Positions 43,412 through 60,000 of a stretch of 64,000 nt of DNA are shown here, in pieces. Numbering within the stretch: the first letter of the stretch is position 1; each line of letters begins with the position of its first letter. Location of the stretch: contig JAIPIU010000004.1 in assembly GCA_021734475.1 (NCBI GenBank), positions 52,664-116,663 on the forward strand. The letters are read 5' to 3'. A program made the translations under genes and the position numbers. The notes beneath the pieces were generated by a model, which was given only the letters and a program-made list of their open reading frames with translations, was not told where the DNA came from and did no database searches. This stretch comes from Candidatus Altimarinota bacterium (GTDB taxonomy: Bacteria > Patescibacteriota > Gracilibacteria > Absconditabacterales > Absconditicoccaceae).

Positions 43412-43699
43412 ATGAAAATAAAGTTCAAAAAAGTAAAAACTGAACATACAATAATGGATGAATTTCATAAGATTTTATTAGAAATAGAAAAAAATCCAGA
43501 AATAATCAGGATAATACCAGGTAGAATATCCAGACAACAAAAATGATCTTCAGATTTGAGATTTAGAGTATCGTATAAAACTGAGAGTGGAATCAAGTGT
43601 ATAATGAGCAAATGAGCTAGTGCACAAGAACTATTTGTCGTATGTAATGACAAAGACACAGATAGTTTAATAGAATTTTTGAAAAATGTTATAAAATAA
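43412..43699 (+). CDS. DUF2103-like protein
   Basis: 95 aa under code 25. The stretch EHTIMDEFHKILLEIEKNPEIIRIIPGRIS and the later YKTESGIKCIMSKGASAQELFVV recall DUF2103, a small predicted metal- or nucleic-acid-binding family common in CPR bacteria. Followed by a terminator. Confidence 0.7.
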
Positions 43700-43737
43700 C
43701 TAATATTTAACAATTTTAAACAACATTGTCAATACAC

Positions 43738-43763
43738 TATAAGCCTGTAAAGGGCTTATTTTT
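43738..43763 (+). terminator. Terminator after the DUF2103-like gene
   Basis: ATAAGCC-TGTAAAG-GGCTTAT then T5. Confidence 0.8.
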
Positions 43764-43828
43764 GATTTATAATTTAGTGGGGATATAATTAATTTAAAGA
43801 AGTTTTTTTATAAATCCCACTAGCCAAA

Positions 43829-46800
43829 ATGAAGAATAAAAAATTAGTAAAAAAAATTCATAAACATGTGAAACAGCATCACAAGAAATATTTCTTGTGA
43901 GCATGAATATGATTTTTGATATTTAAAATAATAACACTCGTTATATGATGAGTATGACTGTTGTGAGATAATTTTTCCAAAGCTGAATGGATATGACCGG
44001 ACTGGAATAATGATGTTTTTGTAGATCAAACATTTTGGGATAATACTCCTAGTGAAGAACAAATAAAACAAGCTCTGTTGGGTTTGAATAGCTGAGACAA
44101 AACATTTTATACAGATTCTTGGACAGAAAACGTTTGTGACTATGGAGCACTCAATATAGTACCACTTAATCCATGAACCGATACTATCCCATCATCACTA
44201 GCAACAAACACTATTTATGTATTAGAATCTGGAAATTATATTACAACTAGAAAAATAAATATAAATCAAAATAATTGTGTTTCTGTAATATGAAAATGAG
44301 AAGTTAATTTTTATAGTAGTATTGCACTTACTTTATGAACAGATTGTATATTTAATATAAATAGAACGAAAAACCTTATCTTTGATAATATAAAAATAGA
44401 CTGAATCTGAGATGGTCTATGATGAACTCATGCAAGAAATAGACATTGAATATATGCTGTTGGTAATACCATATGAGAAGACAATAGTACTTTTAATAAC
44501 ATTGAAATATTTAATAATACAAACTGAATAGATTTTGAATTATCTTCACATATATTTATAGAAAACTCCACTTTTTATGACAATAATACATATGCATGAT
44601 TATTGTTTTTGGGTAATGGTGATGGTAACAAAATAAGGAATTCTACTTTTTATAATAATGTTCAATGAATACGATTACAAAGCAATACAGATCATATTAT
44701 AGAGAATATTAGTTCTTATAATAATAGCTCTAATTGAATATATTTAGACAATTCTTTTTGATGAAAGATTGATAATTCTCAAATTTATAACAATACTTGA
44801 GCATGAATATATTTACAATGAGGAAGTTGACATACCATAGATAATTGTGATATTTACAATAATATTAATTGAACATATATAAATGGATCCAATAATAATA
44901 TAATAAAAGATTCTAAATTATATAGTAATAGGGATTTTGCAAGTTTTTTAATATCTGGAGCTAATAACAATACTATCATTAATTCTAAATTATATAGTAA
45001 TGATGCTTGAATAGGAATTGCTAGTAGTTCTAATAACAATATTAAAAATTCTCAATTTTATAATAATAATGATTGAATATTTTTAATAGGTTCTTCTAAT
45101 ACCAATATAAATAATTCTCAATCTTATAATAATGTACGATGATGAATAAATTGACGTTATAATTATAATAATAGCATCAATAATTCTCAATTTTATAATA
45201 ACTTTCACTGAATTCGACTTTTATCTGGTTGAAATAATAATTTTAATAATTCTCAATTTTATAATAATGATATATGAATAGAAATTAATAATGGTTTGAA
45301 TAACAACATACACAATTCTCAATTTTACAATAATAATACTGGTATCGTACTTGTTAATATTATTGATACTTCCAATAAATATTACTGAAATATAAAAATT
45401 TTTTGAAATGGGGAAAATGCAGTTCCTAATTCACTATATCAATGAACAAATACTTATTATTGATCTTTATGACGAATTACATGAACAGTAGATAATTGAT
45501 GATCTATGGATTGTAGCTGGATTTCAAACCCAATTACAACCTGATTAACTTATTTACAAACCACAAATTTGTGTAATACAAAACAGAAAATATTAAATTG
45601 GTCAGGAAATATAACTAATAACTATAGATATTGAACTAATATATTTACTCAAGTCAGACCAGTAAAACGAAGCTGAGCCAATATTGTTTTATATTGAACT
45701 AGTTTAATAGACTACGATACTTGAAAATATATATGACAACATCAAGACTTTGGATGAACATTTAATATCAATAACAATAATTGAATTACTAATCAAACCT
45801 GAGTTGTATTGTATAATAACTTAATTGGAGTTAATCAGATGAATTTCTCAACTGATTGATCTAATCGAAATTGACGAGAAATTTACAATACTACAAAAAA
45901 CTGGAATTTAAGTTCATCAACTTGATTAAAAAATATTTTTGCTGATTTTTCATGAGATAATGGAGAAATATTTATGTGATTAGATACCATAATTTATGAT
46001 ACAAATTTTGATTATGAGCCAGATCAATTTACTTTTGTAGATAAAACTTGAGTAGAACTTAATACTATTTATACCTCCAATATTGTAACTATTTCTTGAA
46101 TGGGTAATTGATTACGAACTTGAATATTTATTGATAGCTGAACTTTATTTAAAAATTGATCTGATATTTGAACTTGATGAACTGGTGGAAATGGTGATCA
46201 ATTCTATATTGAACTAAGCTCTAGTTCTGGCTATTTTATAAGTGTTTCTTCTGATATGTATATAGGTGGGATTAGTGATAATTTTAGAATTGTAACAAAA
46301 GAGGCTGATTATGAGCCTAATCAAGTACGAATTAATGATATATTTGATGCTGAATTAAATACTATTTATACTTCTAATACTGTTAGTATTATCTGAATGT
46401 CTCCTTGAGTATTCACTTGAATAAATATAGATACATGAACTTTATTTAAAAATTTAATCAACATTTGAACTTGATGAACTGGTGGGAATGGCGATCAGTT
46501 TTATATTCAACTAATTTCTAGTAATTTATATAGTACAACTGTTACATCAAACTTACTTATGTGATCTATGCATCAAAGTTTTGACGTAATGACAAAAGCT
46601 ATCGACTATATTCCTAATCAATTTACTTTTTTGGATAAAACTTGAGCAGAACTTAATACTATTTATACTTCCAATATTGTAACTATTTCTTGAATGGGTA
46701 CTTGATTACGAACTTGAGTTTCTATTGATACATGAACTTTATTTAAAAATTTAATCAATATCTGAACTTGATGAACTGGTGGAAATAGTGATCAATTTTA

Positions 46801-49800
46801 TATTGAACTAACTTCTAGTTCTGGTTATTTAAGCAGTATCTCCTCTACTATGACTATAGCTGGAAGATATGATCAATTTGATATAACTACCAAAGATGAT
46901 AATTGATTTCCAGTAATATCATGAGCAAACAATGGAGCTTATTATAGTGGTGAAGTTGATATACAAATAATAGATGATAATTTTGATGGAATATTTGTAA
47001 ACTCAAATCGAAGCACACAATCATGATTTACATTAACATGATCTATATGATCAGTAACAAGTTATTATCTAACAGCTGTAGATTTAGCATGAAATGCTAC
47101 ATATATAAGTTTCTTTATAGATAATGCTCCACCAATAACTGTGGATAATGTAAATACTGCTACAAGTTCTGGTGATCAAAATATTACTTTGACAGCAACT
47201 GATAATTGAACATGAGTAGCTAATATATTTTACTGTATAGATAATACATGATGAACATGCACTCCCAACAATACTTGAACAGTAACTGTAACTTGTAATA
47301 TTGGTAATGTATGCCAAAAAATTGTAAGATATTTTTCTGTAGATAAGTTATGAAATATTGAGAGCATAAACACATCCAATACTATAACTATAGATAAACA
47401 AGCACCTCAAAATATTTGATTTGATATAAATGGCGGTATTACTTATACGACGTGAGTAAATATTTGGATAACTAATATTACATATACTGATGCTCGAGCA
47501 CCAATACAGATAGCATACTGAACATCACAGAACGTAAACAATCGAACAGGTTGGTCAGTATTTAAACCTTTTACATTGGAGAATATAGATTGAGAAAAAA
47601 TAATTTATGTAAGATTCAAAGATGCTTGATGAAATATTTCTATAATATCTGGATCAATTATATTGGATGCTAATGCTCCAGTAATAACAATCAATAATCC
47701 AAATACTAACCCATCAACTGGTAAAACTATAACGGCAAGTACAAATGAATGAATACTTACTATGACCACTTGATCTACTAATACAACATGTGATGCTAGT
47801 AGAAATTTTATAACATATAGTATTACTAACTTTAGTGGAGAATCTGATAATGGTAAATATGTGTGTTATAAAGCTATAGATAGTGGATGAAATATTACTT
47901 ATAATTTATCAAATGCTATAGCTGGTATAGATAGAACAAATCCTACCATTAGTATAATTTCTCCGAGTTCAATTGTATGAGAAACTTGAATATTTATTTC
48001 AGTAAATACTAATGAGAATAGTGAATGTAGATATTTACCAAGCGCATTATTAGATTTTGATAATATGGTTTTACTTGAAGGAACATGATTATCTCATAGC
48101 TGAAATCATATAGGTAGCGAATGAATAAATACATTATATTTTAGATGTAAGGATCTAGCTTGAAATATTTCAACCTGAACACTTTATGAATTTACAATAA
48201 ATTTATGAGCGCCGGTTATACAATTTGTGATTTGAACAACACCAAATAATCCTACAAACAATAGTGGTGTAAATATATATTTAACATGAACAGAGATAAC
48301 TAAATATAAATATAAGTTAATAACTTGATCTTCTTGTAATGGAGTTGTTTATGACTGATGAGAGATAGATATAAATACTACTATAACGCAGTGACCTAGT
48401 GTAAGTGATGAAGAATATTCATACTGTTCTATATGATTCAAAACAGGATTGAATGTATGGCAAGTCACATGAACTAAATATACATTTATATACGACAATA
48501 CTCCTCCTGTGATTACAGTTAATGATTGAGTAAATCCAAATTGGAATACTTGAGATAACATAAATCTGAGCGTAAATTATAATTTAGCCTGAGCATCATG
48601 AACTAAATATATTGAAGTAAGTAATTCAACATGTGATTGATCGATAGGTTTTTCTTCTGCAATAAATTATACCCATTGAACTAATATTCTTATAAATAAT
48701 GAAAATTCTAATGATAAATATTTATGTTTTAGATCAAGTGATCTGGCATGAAATCTATCTTATACTTGAGTATGACCATTTAAAATAGATATAAGCTCAC
48801 CAACAAGTGATATTAATGATACTTGATCAAATCGAAAAAATACAAATATTAATTTCTCATTAACTTGTAATGATTGATTATGAATATGATGTCAGACAAC
48901 TTATTATAAAATATTAACATGAGATATTTCTTGTAGTGCATGAAATTACAGTAGTTATAATACAAGTGTAAATATAAATATTGATACATGATCAACGGCT
49001 ATTAAAACAGTTTGTTATTACTCTGTCGATCTATTGTGAAATACTGAATGATACAATAAACAGTTATACAAAATAGATAAACAATGACCTAGTATAAATC
49101 TTTTGTCTCCATGAAGTGGTAGTACAAGTACTAGTTGAACAAGTGTAAATTTTGCTTGGAGTTGAACAGATTTATGAATCTGAATTTCATGATATATTTT
49201 TAGAATTTATAGTTGAGCAGATTTGATCACCTGAATAAATTTGATATGAACTAATATTGTATTACAATGACTTGTTAATTGAAATTATTTATGGAATGTA
49301 GAATCTATAGATATTCTATGAAATACTGGAATATCAAATACTCAAAGTTTTGTAAATATCAATCAATATGTTGTCTTGCCAGACACTAGTAATATCGATG
49401 ATTTTATAAGCGAGTTTACTGGTAAATGATATATACAAACTACATGAACAGATATCTTTGATGGCTTGAATACCGGTACATTAGCAGGAAATACAGAAAT
49501 ATATTTTGGTATAGATAATGAAATACAAAATGATGTAGTAATGCAAACTACATGATCAAATAATAAAATCTGAATTCTGATCAATAGTGGTACATTGATT
49601 ATCCAAACTTGAACAAATGCTAATACTTGTGATGATCTAATATATTCACCTGTATTTGTAGATAATAGTCTATCTAGAGATTTGATGGATGACCAGAATG
49701 TATTTGAAACATTTAGAGTCTGATCTATGTGTGAAAATGTATCTTTGAATTTTGTTAATGCTAGTGGAAGTAGTGTAAATGTAAAAATAAAAGTAGAATC

Positions 49801-50638
49801 TGATAATCTAGATAATGATGAATACAAAGTACGATACTCAAACAATTGAGTAGATCGAAATTATTTATGAGATTATGATTATAATAATTGATTGGAAATA
49901 GATATAGATCATATGACATATTTTGCAATATCACAAGATAAACAGGTTGCAAATAGTTGATGATGAAGCAGAAGGTTAGAAAAAGATGATTGTGAATATT
50001 CTAGCAGAAGTAAAAATAATTTACCTGGTGCAAATGAAGAATGAGTAGATTATTCTGATAGTTATTATGATAGAGACTGTAGATGAAATGAACATTGAAT
50101 AAGTTTGGAATGAGATATTTCTTGATCTCAATTCTCTGATGAATTGAATTATGCTTATCTATATGCTTATCAGATATGAGCAACAACTATGCCTCATATA
50201 AATCAAGCTAATATGATGTGAAATCTAATCAGAAAACATCTAGCAAAAATGATTTCAAACTATGCTATGAATGAAATGTGAATGATTCCAGATGAAAATA
50301 GAAATTGTGATTTTGATGACATAGATAATGAAAGTGCTGAAATGTGATATTATATAAATCTAGCCTGTCAGCTATGACTGATGTGATTAAAATCTGATTG
50401 AAGTCCAGATACCAAATTTAATCCGAATAGTACTGTAACTAGATCTCAATTTGGAACTAGTTTATCAAGACTCTTGTATTGAGAGGAATTTAATGTAAGT
50501 GGAAACGAATTATGGTACAAAAAACATCTAAATAATTTAAAATTTAAACAAATAATGACAAAAATAGAAAATCCAAATATAAAAGAAAAAAGATGATATG
50601 TAATGTTGATGTTGATGAGATCAAAGACATTGAAGTAA
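43829..50638 (+). CDS. Giant surface protein: beta-helix, Ig-like repeats, SLH domain
   Basis: 2,269 aa, readable only with TGA as Gly. One N-terminal membrane helix (about residues 27-47). Residues about 110-510 form a right-handed beta-helix with repeated INNSQFYNN-type coils (NosD-like). Then come three near-identical repeats of about 102 aa (LNTIYTSN...GTLFKN...GTGGTGGN), many Ig-like modules (PPITV, DLAGN, DNTPP), a low-complexity Asp/Tyr stretch, and a C-terminal SLH-like module (about 2105-2269: VTRSQFGTSLSRLL) related to those at 92 and 2638. Likely a huge adhesin on the cell surface. Confidence 0.9.
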
Positions 50639-50662
50639 ACTTTTAAAAATTTGTGATAGATA

Positions 50663-51526
50663 ATGAGTGTAATATGGGCTATACTAGCAACATTAGTAAT
50701 TGTTTATGTCAGAATGCGATTTATAAGAAATGTTTTTGTTGATAAAAAAGTTAAATTAAATCTGACTTTAAAATTTTTTCTGATTGGGATTTTATTGGTT
50801 TGATGGCTATTTGTATATAAATATTTATTAAATTATCTATGACTGTGAACATATCATTTTGAAGATAATCTATCTATTATAAGCATATGAGCTTTTGTGA
50901 TTTATAATATTATATTTTTATTCCTTGTTTCTTTGATTTACGGAAATATAAACAAAAAAAATATTTTTAGATTTACAATACTATGAGTTATATTATTTAT
51001 TTGAATTGCGTATTGATGATATAGTGTGTGACTAACTGTGGTTTTGGTATACTATTTTATGTCTGCCTATGCAGAAGAAATTATGAAATTTGGAGTAAGT
51101 GAAAATATGTTTATAAAAAATTGAAAAAATAAATCAGATTTAATATTTTTTGCTATATTGGTTTGACTTGGATTTAGTATTATCGAAAATTTATTATACA
51201 TATGAACAAATATTTTTTCTGAATGAATAAATCTTTTATCTCTAAGTGTATGAAGATGAATAACTGCTTCTACACTACATATAGCGACTACTTGAATTAT
51301 AGCATATGTATCAATCAAATGATACTGAGAAAACAAAAATATAAAATCACGGATATATATTTTATCATGAATTATTTTATGATTTAGTGTACATGTTTTT
51401 TATAATCTGAGTCTAGTTTATAAATTTAGTTTTATTGGTATACCGTTGGTTGTATTATCATATTTTATTTTGAATTATCTACTATTCAAAAGTGATTTAA
51501 TTTATCATAAGAAAAAAATAATCTAA
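50663..51526 (+). CDS. PrsW-like intramembrane metalloprotease
   Basis: 287 aa under code 25 with about eight membrane helices. Conserved motifs fit the PrsW family: AYAEEIMKFG (EExxK), GFSIIENLLYI, STLHIATTGIIAYV and SVHVFYNLS, together supplying Glu and His metal ligands in the membrane. It starts 24 bp after the giant surface gene, so they may share a transcript. Substrate unknown. Confidence 0.85.
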
Positions 51527-51561
51527 TAAAAATCAGATAAATAAAATTTTTAATTAAGCAA

Positions 51562-51589
51562 AAAAACTACAACTAGTTGTAGTTTTTTT
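51562..51589. terminator. Bidirectional terminator
   Basis: ACTACAACTAGTTGTAGT with A- and T-tracts; it closes the prsW-like gene and the 16S rRNA gene. Confidence 0.9.
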
Positions 51590-51654
51590 GTCTATCCAAT
51601 TTTATAAGTAAGAGATAAAGTAATGGAAGTGATTTAATTGTTTTTAAGTTAAGT

Positions 51655-53158
<1,504 letters not shown>

Positions 53159-53239
53159 TCCATACTTTATCTCTTATTTATAAAACTGACTCTTAGAATA
53201 GGTTTATAGGTTATTAATTTTAATGAACTATCACATCCA

Positions 53240-53366
53240 ATAATGGTGGCGTTAATCTACTTTCCCAACACTAATCATATCAGTATCATCGACCACTTGG
53301 GGCTTAACTTCTGTATTCGGAATGGGAACAGGTGTTTCCCCCAAATGCATCAACACCACCGTTATT
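53240..53366 (-). rRNA. 5S ribosomal RNA
   Basis: Minus strand contains CCCATTCCGAATACAGAAG and GTTAAGCCCC with pairing ends GGTGG/CCACC. It lies between 23S and 16S. Ends approximate. Confidence 0.85.
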
Positions 53367-53464
53367 GGACATGCAATTATATAAAAATCAGACTTCATCT
53401 CCGACTTTTAGATAAGTTAACTAACAATTGTATAATATATCACGTTATTTTGAGAAAAACAAAT

Positions 53465-56380
<2,916 letters not shown>

Positions 56381-56650
56381 TTTTTCTCAAAACAAACGAA
56401 ATATATTATACAACTGTTAATTATCTACATCTTCACAAAACGTTTCAAAACAAAAAAACTTTCTGGAAAAGTTTTGCGTGAGTTTTTTATACAAATATAG
56501 GTATTAATTGCAAGTGTTTTTTGTGATTTTTTTTTATTAGGTCAGGCTTTTTGTTTCTCGTCTTTTTGGGTCTTTTTTGTTTTTAATTATTTTTTTTATA
56601 GAAAAGTAAACGTCTAAATTTGATGTCAAAAAGTCTAAATGTAGATTTTT

Positions 56651-56678
56651 ATTATAATTTAAAGCTAACTTATTTCAA
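56651..56678 (-). promoter_or_regulatory. Candidate rRNA promoter
   Basis: TTGAAA, 16-bp spacer, TATAAT on the minus strand, about 270 bp upstream of 23S. The rest of the 56381-57039 gap is AT-rich with two family A repeats and an imperfect hairpin near 56905-56935 (GAATAAAGCT/AGCTTATTC); no gene is seen. Confidence 0.55.
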
Positions 56679-56796
56679 ATAAATTGTTGTCTATTAACAT
56701 TAAATTAAATATATTAATATATATTGACATTTTGTTTATAATCTATTGATTTTTTATGCTACATATATATAAGTATAGAGCTAGAATAAAAAAATA

Positions 56797-56830
56797 AGAT
56801 TCCGACTGCAAAACTTGTCGCCGGAATGAC
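56797..56830. repeat. Family A palindrome
   Basis: GATTCCGACTGCA facing GTCGCCGGAATGAC. Confidence 0.85.
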
Positions 56831-56957
56831 TAGTAAAAACAAACAAAAACATATATATAAAATCAAAAAGATCTTTAACATTTTTTGATTTAAGCAATTT
56901 TGAATAAAGCTTTTACTCTAGCTTATTCAGAATTTTATTATTTTTAGAGTAAAAATA

Positions 56958-56991
56958 AGATTCCGGCTACAAAACTTGTCGCCGGAATGAC
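56958..56991. repeat. Family A palindrome
   Basis: GATTCCGGCTACA facing GTCGCCGGAATGAC, 50 bp before the C10 protease start. Confidence 0.85.
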
Positions 56992-57039
56992 ATGGTAATA
57001 ATAAATTCAATCTAAAAACAAAAATAAATCTGAACAAAA

Positions 57040-60000
57040 ATGAAAAATCTAATTAAACTTCTGACATTGCTGCTTATCTTTTTAAGCTGTAATCTGGCTA
57101 TTTCTGCTCCAGTGAGCGAAAATACTGCCAAAAGCGTAGCTCTCAATTTCATCAAAGACATTGATAGTCGCGTAAGTACAAATTCTATGACGCTGGTTTA
57201 TACTAGTGCAAAATCCAATCAGAATCTGTTTTATGTATTTAATTACAAAAATGGTTTTGTAATCGTAGCAGCTGATGATAGGGTTATTCCAATTTTGGGA
57301 TATAGTAATGAAGGAGCTTTTACAGTACCTGATATTACTGATACCATTACTGGAAATAACTTTTGGGGATGGATGAGATCCTATGAATCTCAGATCAAGT
57401 ATATAGTAGATAATAATATTTCTGCTACAAGCGAGATCGAAGATAAATGGGATGAACTGATCAATCCTCCGACATTCAAAGCTATGATGTGGACTACCAC
57501 AGCAGTTACTCCACTATTGACTACTACATGGAATCAGAACTGGCCATACAATGCCTTGTGTCCTAGTGACGCATCTGGTCCTGGTGGTCATGTATGGGTT
57601 GGCTGTGTCGGTACAGCTATGGGACAGATACTCAAATATCATAATTATCCTAGTCAGGGACTTGGGTCTTATGGATACACATCTGGATCATATCCAAACA
57701 CCACTGCTAATTTTGGTCAGACAAACTACAATTTTAGTTCTATGGCCAATAGTATATCTACTATGACAACATCTGGAGATACTGCTGTCGCAAGACTATT
57801 GTATCATGCAGCTGTATCTTGTAGATCTGCATGGGGAGCTGGTGCAACCAGTGTAACTTATTCCTCTGATTCGGATCCTATGAGTAGAGCTTTTGTAAAT
57901 TATTTCAAATGTGCTTTTAGTACGATTGGATATGTAAAAAAATCTGATTATACAAGCAATGATTGGGATAGTATTATACAGACTGAACTACTTGCAAGTC
58001 GCCCGGTTTATTATCGTGGTGATGGATCTATTTCTCATGCATGGGTATGTGATGGTGTAGATGTAAACAATCTATATCATTTCAACTGGGGATGGGGTGG
58101 TAGTTACAATGGCTATTTTGCTCTATCCAATCTAAACCCTGGTGGAAATACTCTAACCAACAATCAGCATGCTATCATAGGTATCAAGCCAAATGATGGT
58201 AGTACTCTGGTGACTAATACTACATGGTCTGGCACTGTTACAAAATCTACAAACATTGCTGTACCTGATGCTATTACTTTGAGTGTAAATCCTGGAGCTG
58301 TAGTTAAGTTCGATGAAAATTGTAAACTACAAGTCTTTGGTAGAATCTTGTCTATAGGTACATCATCAAGCTATGCTAAGTTTACAGCTGTAGATACACT
58401 GACAGGTTGGCTTGGTATCAAATTTGATAATAACTATATGATGCAAGAAGTGATGGCAGATAATGATACTAGTAAGTTTATCTATTCTCAAATTGAGTGG
58501 AGTAAAAACCACGGCATTTATTCTTATAATTACGGGAAACTTCTCATAGATTATTGTAAGATAAATGATAATGATGCTGGTATATGGAATGGGAGTAATG
58601 GCCAAACAAATGGTTATGGTGGTGGTATTTCTATATGGTATCATCCTGTAAATATAAATAATTCTGAAATTTACAACAATCATGCCACAATTCAAGGGGG
58701 GGGATTTTTCTTAATTACTACTTCTAATTTTTCAGCACAAATCTGCCAAAATAACATATATGATAATTTGTCAGATATAGATGGTGGTGGATTTTTTTTA
58801 TCAGCTTCTAATAATATTAACTTAAGTGAAAATTTAGTACACAACAACAATGCTGTTAAGGGGGCTGGTGGAGCTCTTGGAAGTGGTAACCCAAATATCA
58901 TCAACAATAAATTTTGTAATAATACCACTTTGAGTTCATCTGGTAAAGGTGGAGGACTATATCTAGAAAATTGCAATGCGAATATAATAAATAATTTGAT
59001 TGCAAACAATACTAGGAATGGCCTATATATTACTAATAATTCCAACCCACTAATTGTTAATTGTCATATAGTAAATAATTCATCACCAAACTATGGCGCT
59101 GGAATGCGAATATTGTACAATTCCAATCCTAGTTTCAAAAATGTAATACTGTATGGTAATTCATCACCGAATGGTAGTCAAAGTACGCTGGAAACTACTG
59201 ATTGTGATCCATACTTTGATCACTGTGATGTACAAGGAGGCTACGCAGGATTTTATGGACCTGGTGCTGGTAGTAATTACAATACTGCTAACTACACCAA
59301 CAACATCGATTCCAATCCTATCTTTGTAGCGCCAACTAGTGGTGCTGGAACTGGATACAATGGACTCACTGCTAATTGGCAATTACAATCTACATCACCT
59401 TGTATCAATGCAGGTGACACTACAGGTATAAGTCAGTATTTACCTATTGTGGATCTAGCTGAAAGTCCAAGAATCAATGGAATTATTGATATGGGAGCAT
59501 ATGAATATGGTGTAGGACCTACGATCACTACTAACCCTGTCAGTCAAAGTGTCTGTGAAGGAGCTAATGTTTTATTTACAGTAGCTGCTAGTGGATCTAG
59601 TCTCACTTATCAATGGTATCAAAACAATAATTTATTGTCTGGAGCTACTAATGATAGTCTTAGTATTATCAATGTAGATATCACAGATAGTGGAAATTAC
59701 CATTGTATAGTGATGAATAGCTATGGTAGCGATACGTCTAATACTGCTACTCTAAGTGTAAATACTGTGCCAGATACTGTATCAATTAGTGGAGATGATA
59801 ATGTCTGTCAAACGGATACTGTCCTCTACTCTGTAGCTGCAGTGACTGGTGCTAATAGCTATACTTGGATAGTCCCTAGTGGGTTTAATATCTTATCTGG
59901 GGCTGGCACAACTAGTATATCTGTACAAATCACTACAAGTGCTACAAGTGGCAATATAATTGCCTATGCTAGCAATGGCTGTGGTAATGGTATAGCTGAT

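Noticed and set aside
44700..45350. Regularly repeated AATTCTCAATTTTATAATAA units, CRISPR-like at first sight
   Set aside because: They are in the reading frame of the giant protein and encode beta-helix coils with variable spacing; no direct repeats with unique spacers.
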